Positions 1 to 5,217 are shown, numbered from the stretch's first letter. The stretch is DNA of 5,217 nucleotides from Thermoplasmatota archaeon (GCA_030595585.1 JAUVCY010000159.1:1-5217), one strand, 5' to 3'. The notes: generated from the letters alone by a model not told the origin. Made by a program: numbers and translations.

Positions 1-1856
1 ACCATGATCTGCTGGACCTCTGGGATGTTTTCGCCGATGATTTTACCCCGGACGAGGAGCTAAAATTCTTTATTAACCGAAAGGACAGCAATGGGTCGAT
101 CGTATCGGTCCTTCTTGTCGACAACAGGTCCATAGCTGTTGATTCGCTGAATGGGAGGGATAACGATAACTGGACGGGAGAGGTGAAGTTCACCATTTCC
201 GGGATCGATGAGATCGGAGCCAGGATCGAAACGAATGAGATCACAGTCCATATTCAGCCTGTTAATGATGCCCCCGGGATCAGGACAGGGGCATTCCCGA
301 TCGCCGTGGTCGTGCAGGGGAAATCGTGGAATTTCAGGGATTACGGATACGATTCCGAGGGAGATCCAATAACGTACGACATCGAGGGCCCGGCGAATAT
401 GACCATAGATACCAGCGGAACGATCAAATGGATAGCCACGAACGATTACGTCGGCATGAACACCTACACGATAATCCTCAGCGATGGTATGGATGAAAGG
501 AGGATCAACTACCCCCTGGAGGTGATAAACGAGAACGATAGACCAGAGTGGGCCAAGATCCCTCCGCTGTACAATGACATATATTTCGGAGAGACCTTCT
601 CCTTCCAGCTGATCGCCATGGACGTGGACCCTGGTGACCGTCTCACTTACAAGCTCGTGCCCGGGTCCTTCCCGACCGGGGCCCTGATCGATCACGACGA
701 CGGGACCATAACGTGGACCCCGGGTATCCTGTTCGATGAACCGCAGCTGTTCAGCGTCAAGGTAGAGGACCTCGATGGGGCTTCCATCAGATATGATTTC
801 CACGTGAACGTCTCGCTCAGGTTGAGCCCGCCCTCATTTACCTCCCAGCCTTTCACGGGTCTCAAGGATATGAACCCCTGGGAGTATTCGATCGAGGTGA
901 AGGATCCAAACGGCGAATATGACCTGGAGCTCTACACCGCCCCGGATGGAATGATCTACAATTCCTTCTCCCAGAAGCTGATATGGACCCCCAATTTCGA
1001 CCAGGTGGGACAGTTCGACGTCACCATCAACCTCACATCCTTCCATTACCTGATACAGCAGAACTTCACATTGACAGTGGAACGCTCCCTCAGAAGCTGG
1101 AACCTCCTGATAACCGGCCCGATCGACCTGAGCAAGGTGACGGATATAATCAGCGTTATCGGCACCGTGAACGTGACCCCGTCAGAGGTCCTCTGGCTGG
1201 AGGTCATGGTGGATGATGGGGAGTGGATGCAGGTGACGCCCGAGGGTGAATCCTTCAGCTACTCCATAGATACCGGGAAATATGACGACGGCGACCTGGA
1301 GATAAGCGTAAGGGCCTGGGACGGGTACATGTATTCAGATGAGGAGATGTTGACCATCAAGGTGGCAAATCACGAGGGAGAATCCTCCCCGATCCTTGTT
1401 GGTTTGATCGTCGTCGGGGCGATTCTGCTTATCGGCCTGATAGGGTTGATAGGTTTCCTTGTCGTGAGAAGACAGATCGAGAAGGACAGGGAGGAGGAGA
1501 GAAAGATCAAGCTGGAGGAGATCCAGAGATCGAAGGAGGATATGGACAGCTTCCTGAAGGAGCAGTCCACCCTGACCGATGACGCCTACACGGACCTCGT
1601 ACAGGAGCAGGAGGAGGTGGTTGATTTCGATCAGGTCATGGAGGATCTGGCAAAAAAGGCGGAAGTGAGCAGGGATGAGGTTACCACGCCCCTCATGGAG
1701 CAGTCGATCAAAATGGCATACTTGCCGGGGCAGGAGGGGGGAGATCCGGTAGACCCTCCGGTAGACACTGAACCCACTCCAGAGCAGGGACCCCCGGATA
1801 TGGTGGATCAGGTCCAGCAGGAGAACGGTTCGACCGAAAACCCCCAGGATGGCTGA
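1..1856 (+). CDS. Large cell-surface protein with cadherin/Ig-like repeats and a C-terminal membrane anchor (5' partial)
   Basis: The frame is open from base 3, so the true start lies upstream; 617 residues are visible, ending at TGA 1854-1856. The visible part has a partial domain to about residue 87, closing with a VNDAP motif (87-91), then Ig/cadherin-like domains at about 90-177 (closing ENDRP 177-181), 181-272 and 275-360. These three share a G-x-I-x-W-type strand (GTIKW about 139, GTITWTP about 234, KLIWTP about 325), as in putative-Ig/cadherin-like families. A fifth, bacterial-Ig-like domain spans about 365-455 and has the VDDGEW and VRAWDG signatures. One transmembrane helix (about 464-488) is followed by RRQIEK, a Lys/Glu-rich helix likely to form a coiled coil (to about 520), and an acidic Pro-rich tail. 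Eight N-x-S/T sequons lie in the outer part (N30, N41, N56, N132, N269, N343, N354, N390), consistent with archaeal N-glycosylation. Adhesion or envelope structure is inferred; the ligand is unknown. Confidence 0.85.
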   Translation, partial: HDLLDLWDVFADDFTPDEELKFFINRKDSNGSIVSVLLVDNRSIAVDSLNGRDNDNWTGEVKFTISGIDEIGARIETNEITVHIQPVNDAPGIRTGAFPIAVVVQGKSWNFRDYGYDSEGDPITYDIEGPANMTIDTSGTIKWIATNDYVGMNTYTIILSDGMDERRINYPLEVINENDRPEWAKIPPLYNDIYFGETFSFQLIAMDVDPGDRLTYKLVPGSFPTGALIDHDDGTITWTPGILFDEPQLFSVKVEDLDGASIRYDFHVNVSLRLSPPSFTSQPFTGLKDMNPWEYSIEVKDPNGEYDLELYTAPDGMIYNSFSQKLIWTPNFDQVGQFDVTINLTSFHYLIQQNFTLTVERSLRSWNLLITGPIDLSKVTDIISVIGTVNVTPSEVLWLEVMVDDGEWMQVTPEGESFSYSIDTGKYDDGDLEISVRAWDGYMYSDEEMLTIKVANHEGESSPILVGLIVVGAILLIGLIGLIGFLVVRRQIEKDREEERKIKLEEIQRSKEDMDSFLKEQSTLTDDAYTDLVQEQEEVVDFDQVMEDLAKKAEVSRDEVTTPLMEQSIKMAYLPGQEGGDPVDPPVDTEPTPEQGPPDMVDQVQQENGSTENPQDG

Positions 1857-1984
1857 TATCGATCGATCATATGGACGTCAGATCGACCGTGAACTGGCCA
1901 AATGCTGGCCATTAGCGCCGTTTTGATGGCCGTCCCCAATACCGGGGAAACACCCGATTAAATGAGATATTTCACCTACGGGGG

Positions 1985-1999
1985 GACAAAGTATATAAT
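1985..1999 (+). promoter_or_regulatory. Archaeal BRE/TATA promoter of sepF-ZPR1
   Basis: The purine-rich ACAAAG (1986-1991) directly followed by TATATAAT (1992-1999) matches the archaeal BRE plus TATA layout. It sits in the only strongly AT-rich patch of the gap. Transcription would be expected to start about 25 bases downstream, near 2020-2026, where CAATATATCA occurs. That leaves a leader of about 35 bases containing the ribosome binding site. The start site is inferred from spacing only. Confidence 0.65.
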
Positions 2000-2045
2000 T
2001 ATAGAACCAAATCAAGATTTCAATATATCAGGGGAATCCCGTTAA

Positions 2046-2052
2046 AGGAGGG
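2046..2052 (+). promoter_or_regulatory. Strong Shine-Dalgarno site of sepF
   Basis: AGGAGGG lies 7 bases before the ATG at 2060, an ideal anti-16S match and spacing. It fixes the sepF start and shows that this organism uses leadered, SD-led translation for at least some genes. Confidence 0.75.
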
Positions 2053-2059
2053 ACCGTAA

Positions 2060-2461
2060 ATGGGTTGGCTTAGAAGGAAGGCAGATAAGGAAGAGGAGTA
2101 CCCGGTGGATGATGTACAGATAGGGAGGAACTACATCGATCTGGGGGCTCTGAAGATCAGAGAGCCCTCCGGTGGAAAAGAAGGTGGAGGTCCCACCATC
2201 AAGTTTGCAGACATCGAAGGGTACAGGCAGATACCGGAGCTATCGAACATAGTTTACGAGGGAAACATACTGATACTTGATTTCACGCCAATAGCAAATG
2301 ATGACCTGGAACTCAAGAGGGCGATCACCGAGCTAAAGAGGGTGGTCGAGGATATCAACGGAGATATTGCAGGGATCGGTCAGAACCTTCTGGTCATCGC
2401 CCCCAAGGGGATGAACATAGAAAAGAAGAAGATCCGAAGGCTGGAGCGGAGCAGGAGATAG
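2060..2461 (+). CDS. sepF: Archaeal cell division protein SepF
   Basis: This 133-residue protein matches the SepF/DUF552 family, which in FtsZ-containing archaea tethers FtsZ filaments to the inner face of the membrane at the division site. It has a short N-terminus (MGWLRRK), an acidic linker, a YIDLG motif (25-29) typical of archaeal SepF, and a Gly-rich linker (37-44). The SepF core follows at about 46-118: IEGYRQIPEL, then EGNILILDF (67-75), helix LELKRAITELKRVVEDI and GDIAGIGQNLLVIAPKG (101-117). The C-terminus is basic (KKKIRRLERSRR). The start is supported by a strong SD at 2046-2052 and an upstream TATA box. ZPR1 begins 12 bases after the stop, so the two are probably one transcript. 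The membrane-targeting helix looks unusually short, with only W3 and L4 clearly hydrophobic. Confidence 0.88.
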   Translation: MGWLRRKADKEEEYPVDDVQIGRNYIDLGALKIREPSGGKEGGGPTIKFADIEGYRQIPELSNIVYEGNILILDFTPIANDDLELKRAITELKRVVEDINGDIAGIGQNLLVIAPKGMNIEKKKIRRLERSRR

Positions 2462-2473
2462 GGTCGTTCAGCC

Positions 2474-3031
2474 ATGGAAGGTATGGCCTTCATATGCCCG
2501 ATGTGCGAGGGCAAGGACTTTCAATTAAAACAGGAGACGCAGGTCGTCCCATATTTCGGGGAGGTGCTGCTGACCACTGATATCTGTTCGGACTGTGGTT
2601 ACAGGCACAGCGACGTCATGGCCCTTGAGGAAAAGACCCCAAAAAGGTATACGTATCGATTATCTGGTCAGGCCGGCCTGAGCCTGAGGGTCATAAGGTC
2701 AGGGACATCGTTTGTCAGGATCGACGAGATAGGTGTGACCATAGATCCAGGAAGTGCATCCTCCGGATATGTGACCAACATCGAGGGCCTGATAAAAAGG
2801 GTCGAAGCCATCATAAGGCAGGTGGAGAGGGACCTTGAGAACACGGGAGATGATGAGCGCCTGGAGAAGGCGAGAGATCTTCTGGACAGGATATCCCGCG
2901 CTGTGGTGGGGAGGTTCGCACTGACGATCGTCATTGAGGATCCAAAGGGCAACAGCGCCATCATAGGAGATGGGGTGAAGGAGGAGGACCTGACCGTGGA
3001 TGAGATACTCGGACTGACCCCGCTTCTCTAG
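2474..3031 (+). CDS. zpr1: ZPR1-type zinc-finger protein
   Basis: This 185-residue protein is a single ZPR1 unit, as usual in archaea; the eukaryotic protein has two. The zinc finger is C8-P-M-C11 with C38-S-D-C41 (C-x2-C-x26-C-x2-C), followed by the CGYRHSDV block (41-48) characteristic of the family. The C-terminal beta-rich domain includes SGTSFVRIDEIGVTIDPGS (75-93), TNIEGLI (101-107), a charged helical stretch (about 108-142) and FALTIVIEDPKGNSAI (153-168). Eukaryotic ZPR1 binds elongation factor eEF1A and assists its folding; an equivalent aEF1A role here is inference. ATG 2474 has no well-placed SD: AGGAG at 2453-2457 is 16 bases away. The in-frame ATG at 2483 (M4) is an alternative start. 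Co-transcription with sepF is likely from the 12-base gap. The stop codon TAG is also the first part of a 15-bp hairpin. Confidence 0.9.
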   Translation: MEGMAFICPMCEGKDFQLKQETQVVPYFGEVLLTTDICSDCGYRHSDVMALEEKTPKRYTYRLSGQAGLSLRVIRSGTSFVRIDEIGVTIDPGSASSGYVTNIEGLIKRVEAIIRQVERDLENTGDDERLEKARDLLDRISRAVVGRFALTIVIEDPKGNSAIIGDGVKEEDLTVDEILGLTPLL

Positions 3032-3075
3032 CCTAACTTTGACATATGAATAAAGATGAGTGTCAAAGTTAGGCT
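3030..3075 (+). terminator. Hairpin 1 at the ZPR1 3' end (15-bp perfect stem)
   Basis: AGCCTAACTTTGACA (3030-3044) pairs perfectly with TGTCAAAGTTAGGCT (3061-3075) around a 16-base AT-rich loop (3045-3060, containing GAATAAAGAT). The left arm begins inside the ZPR1 stop codon. No T tract follows (TCTCCC), so it is not a classical intrinsic terminator. It may define or protect the mRNA 3' end, or be a palindromic DNA repeat. The structure is certain from sequence; the function is inferred. Confidence 0.6.
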
Positions 3076-3077
3076 TC

Positions 3078-3126
3078 TCCCAACATTGACTCCACTGAGA
3101 TCTTATTCGATCCGTCAATGTTGGGA
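3078..3126 (-). terminator. Hairpin 2 at the queE 3' end (13-bp perfect stem)
   Basis: TCCCAACATTGAC (3078-3090) pairs perfectly with GTCAATGTTGGGA (3114-3126) around a 23-base loop (3091-3113). It lies one base past the queE stop codon (3128-3130). In queE sense the loop contains GAATAAGAT, resembling the loop of hairpin 1 in ZPR1 sense. There is no U tract beyond it (GAAGCC). It is probably a transcript-end or stability element of the que operon; bidirectional use with hairpin 1 is possible. Confidence 0.6.
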
Positions 3127-3127
3127 T

Positions 3128-3817
3128 CTATACCATTTTTCTTCCAGGACCCCAGATCATACGGTGGGTCTGCAGCATCAGCCTGATCCTGTTCAGGAAC
3201 ATCCTGTACTCCCCTTTCCGCAGCTCATTTGAGAGATGGTCCGCCAGAGCCTCGGCGTTATCATTGCTGCAAGGTGTGATTATCAGCTCACAAGGAGGGC
3301 GGTGTTCCCTGATGAAATTGAGGGCAAAATCGATATCAGTGGGGTCGGAAACGATGAACTTGAGCTGATCCTTGACCCTTAAAAAGCGGAGGTTCTCCTC
3401 GTGGAATGAGCTCTCCTGCCCGCTTGAGGGGGTCTTGACGTCCATCGAGAGAAAAACGTCAGGGCAGCATTTGATCAGCTCCCCCACCCCTATCGACCCG
3501 TTCGTCTCGATATCAACATTGTATCCCTCACCAATGGCCGCGGAGCAGAGGGCGATCACATCGTGATGCAGAAGGGGCTCACCCCCAGTGACGCAGAGAT
3601 AGGGCCTATCCAGGCCCCTTATCTGGTCCATCACCTCCTCCACCGTGGTATCATCACCGGCCAGGCCGTTCTGGCTGTAGGCCGTATCACACCAGGTACA
3701 TCTCAGATTGCAACCGGATAACCGCACGAACGTCGTGGGAAGCCCCGTATGGACCCCTTCACCCTGTATGGAGCCGAACACCTCCAGGACCTTGAGCAAT
3801 CTTATCACCTCATTCAT
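3128..3817 (-). CDS. queE: 7-carboxy-7-deazaguanine synthase QueE (radical SAM)
   Basis: This enzyme converts 6-carboxy-5,6,7,8-tetrahydropterin to 7-carboxy-7-deazaguanine by a radical SAM ring contraction that needs Mg2+. The 229 residues are a normal length. Visible motifs are FGSIQGEG (14-21), the cluster motif C36-x3-C40-x2-C43 in SGCNLRCTWCDT, TGGEPLL (77-83) for SAM, ETNG (104-107), DVKTPSSG (126-133), KFIVSD (153-158) and the C-terminal QTHRMIWG (216-223). The ATG at 3815-3817 overlaps the end of queC by 8 bases (ATGAATGA). No SD is evident, so translation is probably coupled to queC termination. It is the last gene of the queD-queC-queE unit. In archaea the product leads to preQ0 and archaeosine in the tRNA D-loop (position 15). 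Confidence 0.95.
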   Translation of the reverse strand: MNEVIRLLKVLEVFGSIQGEGVHTGLPTTFVRLSGCNLRCTWCDTAYSQNGLAGDDTTVEEVMDQIRGLDRPYLCVTGGEPLLHHDVIALCSAAIGEGYNVDIETNGSIGVGELIKCCPDVFLSMDVKTPSSGQESSFHEENLRFLRVKDQLKFIVSDPTDIDFALNFIREHRPPCELIITPCSNDNAEALADHLSNELRKGEYRMFLNRIRLMLQTHRMIWGPGRKMV

Positions 3818-4475
3818 ACTGGATCGGGTCTTTCAACCCGGCCTTCGAGAAACCCCTCAACCTGAACCTGCAGGAGTCACATGTTCCGCAGGCCCTCTCC
3901 CCGCCGTTGTAGCATGACCAGGTGAGGGAGTAGTCGATCCCCAGTTCGATCCCCTTCCGGATTATCTCATCCTTGGACATGTTGACCAGCGGGTAGAGGA
4001 CCTTGATGGGTTTCCCTTCCACTCCTCTCCTGGTAGCCAGTCTGGACGTCTCCTGGAAGGATGATAGGAACTCCGGCCTGCAGTCCGGATAACCTGAATA
4101 ATCCACGGCGGTTGCACCTATGATGACCGCATCCGCATCGATCACCTCGGCAAGGCCGACGGCCAGCGAGAGGAATATCAGGTTCCTGGCCGGCACGTAT
4201 GTGGAAGGGATCTCACCCTCTTCCAGGGTCCTGTTAGTTGGTATGTTTCCCTCTCCCGTGAGGGCGCATCGGAGGAATAGGTCGTCCGCCAGCTTGATCA
4301 CCCTGTGCTCCTTGACGCCCATGGATGCCGCAACCTTCCTGGCGGATCCGATCTCCCTCTCGTGCCTCTGGCCGTAGATGATGGTCAGTGCGTGTAGATC
4401 ATAGCCCATATCCCTGGCAATGGCCAGGGTCGTGGAGGAGTCGATGCCCCCGGAGAGAAGGACGACACATCTCAT
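3810..4475 (-). CDS. queC: 7-cyano-7-deazaguanine (preQ0) synthase QueC
   Basis: QueC is an ATP-dependent, zinc-containing N-type ATP pyrophosphatase that turns 7-carboxy-7-deazaguanine plus ammonia into preQ0. The 221-residue protein shows the PP-loop SGGIDSS (8-14), YGQRH (34-38), YVPARN (93-98), GYPDCRPEF (128-136) and four zinc-ligand cysteines C188, C196, C199 and C202 in SCYNGGERACGTCDSC. It is a stand-alone enzyme, with no glutamine amidotransferase domain of the GAT-QueC (archaeosine) type. The start at 4475 is decided by a strong SD overlapping the queD stop, with only 6 bases between that stop and this ATG. It overlaps queE by 8 bases at its other end. In archaea preQ0 is inserted into tRNA by archaeal TGT, then converted to archaeosine. 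Confidence 0.96.
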   Translation of the reverse strand: MRCVVLLSGGIDSSTTLAIARDMGYDLHALTIIYGQRHEREIGSARKVAASMGVKEHRVIKLADDLFLRCALTGEGNIPTNRTLEEGEIPSTYVPARNLIFLSLAVGLAEVIDADAVIIGATAVDYSGYPDCRPEFLSSFQETSRLATRRGVEGKPIKVLYPLVNMSKDEIIRKGIELGIDYSLTWSCYNGGERACGTCDSCRFRLRGFSKAGLKDPIQYE

Positions 4476-4481
4476 TTCAGC

Positions 4482-4979
4482 TCACCCTCCTGTTCCCTTT
4501 TTCCACGATGCCCAGGCGCCCTGTCCGGGCCCCTCGTCCACGCCCAGAGATATCTCACTGATGCCCTTTGGCAGGTCAACCTCATCCACGAGCCTCTTTA
4601 GCAGATATGCCGAGGTCTCCTCCACTGTGGAAGCCTTGGTTGGTATAAAGGCCACGTCCATTCTGGGGAAGGAGTAGATCTTTCCCGACATCTCCACCTC
4701 GATATTGGGACTGCCCGTGTCATCCTTTATCTGGATCGATCTTGACATGGTGGGTATCATGACCTTGTGGTCCAGCTCCCTGGCGAAATCCCTCAATTTT
4801 TCCTTGATATGGCCGAAGTCCACCAGAAGGCTGTTCTCGTCTATTTCACCGATGACCTTCAGATGTATCGCGTACGAGTGGCCGTGGATCCTCGAGCATT
4901 TGCTGTGTTCCAGGAGCATGTGACACGATGAGAACCTGAGATTGGTCCTCCATCCGTCGATCTCCAATCTGGACTCCAT
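4482..4979 (-). CDS. queD: 6-carboxy-5,6,7,8-tetrahydropterin synthase QueD
   Basis: QueD acts on 7,8-dihydroneopterin triphosphate from GTP cyclohydrolase, the first committed step toward preQ0. I choose ATG 4977-4979 (165 residues). An in-frame ATG at 5001-5003 would add MLAHLGLF, but it lies in a TATA-like element, and homologues typically begin near the DGWRTNLRFS block. Counting from the 5003 start, zinc ligands are H28, H40 and H42, the catalytic Cys is C36 in C-x3-HGH, LDH is at 77-79, and E157 in VDEGPGQGAWAS would bind the pterin. Cys with no Glu beside it in C-x3-HGH indicates the QueD class rather than folate-type PTPS-III. The segment at about 100-121 (NIEVEMSGKIYSFPRMDVAFI) resembles the insertion of archaeal family members. 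It is the first gene of the que unit, 6 bases from queC. Confidence 0.93.
   Translation of the reverse strand: MESRLEIDGWRTNLRFSSCHMLLEHSKCSRIHGHSYAIHLKVIGEIDENSLLVDFGHIKEKLRDFARELDHKVMIPTMSRSIQIKDDTGSPNIEVEMSGKIYSFPRMDVAFIPTKASTVEETSAYLLKRLVDEVDLPKGISEISLGVDEGPGQGAWASWKKGTGG
4484..4491 (-). promoter_or_regulatory. Shine-Dalgarno site of queC inside the queD end
   Basis: On the minus strand AGGAGGGT (4491 down to 4484) lies 8 bases before the queC ATG. It is built from the last codons of queD and runs into its TGA, so translation of the two genes is likely coupled. Confidence 0.65.
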
Positions 4980-5002
4980 GAACAGCCCTAGATGCGCAAG
5001 CA

Positions 5003-5017
5003 TTAATAAGATTTCCC
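5003..5017 (-). promoter_or_regulatory. Putative TATA promoter of the que operon
   Basis: On the minus strand GGGAAAT (BRE-like, 5017-5011) is followed by CTTATTAA (5010-5003). Its centre is about 27 bases upstream of the ATG at 4979, the distance expected for a start site at or next to that codon. This suggests an almost leaderless queD transcript. No SD is visible before either candidate ATG. It rests on spacing and composition only. Confidence 0.45.
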
Positions 5018-5027
5018 GAAACCGGGC

Positions 5028-5217
5028 CTATGGTCTTCGCCTTGAAAGTTTCGTCCTCACGGCTGGAACGAGCAGAAGGAATCCCAACGGTGCGAGCAGA
5101 AGAGGGTTCGGCATGGGAAGCCCGAAGTCCTTTTTACTTCCGTCGACCTGTGCGTAATCGACCTGGCTCTCAACGTACTCCTTGACACGCCCATGCTCCT
5201 CGAACTTGAGCGAGGTG
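5028..5217 (-). CDS. C-terminus of an unidentified membrane-anchored protein (5' end outside the window)
   Basis: A minus-strand frame enters at the window edge and runs 62 codons to TAG (5028-5030). The visible residues are a charged, soluble-looking segment (TSLKFEEHGRVKEYVESQVD and on to about 30), then PMPNP, a hydrophobic stretch LLLAPLGFLLLVPAV (about 39-53) and a basic end RTKLSRRRP. This is the layout of a C-terminal membrane anchor with a positive inside end, or a processed sorting signal of the CTERM type, although the PGF motif is absent. The family cannot be named from this fragment. It ends 48 bases before the chosen queD start and on the same strand, so read-through into the que operon is possible. 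Confidence 0.6.
   Translation of the reverse strand, partial: TSLKFEEHGRVKEYVESQVDYAQVDGSKKDFGLPMPNPLLLAPLGFLLLVPAVRTKLSRRRP

Larger units (their letters stand above)
1857..2059. other. Intergenic region between the surface-protein gene and sepF
   Basis: No credible ORF is seen in these 203 bases. The first part holds a GATC-rich palindrome (ATCGATCGAT, 1858-1867) and a TGGCCA pair (1895-1900 and 1906-1911) that can form a 6-bp stem with a 5-base loop, followed by a short T run at 1921-1924. A second small stem is TCCCC/GGGGA (1933-1937 with 1944-1948). Either stem could mark the 3' end of the upstream transcript, but both are weak. The AT-rich 3' part contains the sepF promoter. Confidence 0.6.

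Noticed and set aside
183..185. GTG as the start of the surface-protein gene
   Set aside because: The same frame is open back to base 3 and the residues before it continue the same domain (NWTGEVKFTISG), so this GTG is an internal Val codon.
60..803. A 247-codon open frame on the minus strand inside the surface-protein gene
   Set aside because: It lies fully antisense to a frame with clear Ig/cadherin-like domains. Its translation has no recognisable family, and it looks like a mirror of the GC-rich codon pattern.
3046..3072. An 8-codon ORF in the loop and right arm of hairpin 1 (MNKDECQS)
   Set aside because: It has no ribosome binding site and falls in a perfect hairpin; chance is the simplest explanation.
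2699..3118. A 139-codon minus-strand frame antisense to ZPR1 that crosses hairpin 1
   Set aside because: ZPR1 motifs clearly establish the plus strand as coding. The antisense frame would start beside hairpin 2 with no SD or promoter and shows no family features.
5015..5026. CCCG/CGGG mini-hairpin after the partial gene at the right edge
   Set aside because: The stem is only 4 bp and has no T run, and it overlaps the putative BRE of the que promoter; too weak to call a terminator.
4942..5157. A 71-codon plus-strand frame across the queD start and upstream region
   Set aside because: It is antisense to the well-supported queD N-terminus and to the partial minus-strand gene; no family features are seen.
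1..5217. Novel defence system, CRISPR array or mobile element
   Set aside because: No regularly spaced direct repeats, transposase, integrase, nuclease or toxin-like genes are visible; the recognisable genes are archaeal housekeeping or surface functions.

Overview
The window most likely comes from a euryarchaeal genome, plausibly a Thermoplasmata-type lineage. The support is an archaeal SepF next to an archaeal ZPR1 zinc-finger protein, a queD-queC-queE set (in archaea this normally feeds preQ0 into archaeosine), TATA/BRE-like promoters, and a large glycosylation-site-rich surface protein built of cadherin/Ig-like repeats. The class-level placement is inference; no rRNA or other phylogenetic marker is present. 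Coding density is high, no mobile element, CRISPR array or tRNA was seen, and the base composition looks uniform.

Layout. Positions 1-1856 (+) hold the C-terminal part of a large cell-surface protein whose frame is open at the window edge: extracellular Ig/cadherin-like domains, one transmembrane helix, then a cytoplasmic charged helix and an acidic Pro-rich tail. A 203-base gap (1857-2059) carries weak inverted repeats and a good archaeal promoter. It drives a two-gene unit (2060-3031, +): sepF, the membrane anchor for FtsZ, and a single-domain ZPR1 protein. Positions 3032-3127 separate two convergent units and are almost filled by two perfect hairpins, one right after each gene's stop codon. 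The minus strand then carries queE, queC and queD (transcribed queD > queC > queE), tightly packed. The last 190 bases hold the C-terminus of another minus-strand gene that ends in a hydrophobic anchor.

How the genes work together. QueD converts 7,8-dihydroneopterin triphosphate to 6-carboxytetrahydropterin, QueE rearranges that to 7-carboxy-7-deazaguanine, and QueC makes preQ0. These are three consecutive steps, in transcription order D-C-E. The GTP cyclohydrolase that supplies the pathway and the tRNA-guanine transglycosylase that uses preQ0 are not in this window. SepF and ZPR1 appear co-transcribed.

The most unusual feature is the pair of related hairpins between ZPR1 and queE. Read in the sense of its own gene, each has the same stem core and a similar GAATAA-containing loop, and the two differ by paired changes that keep the stems intact. 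I did not find convincing evidence for a wholly new multi-gene system; the rest is mostly ordinary archaeal core gene content.
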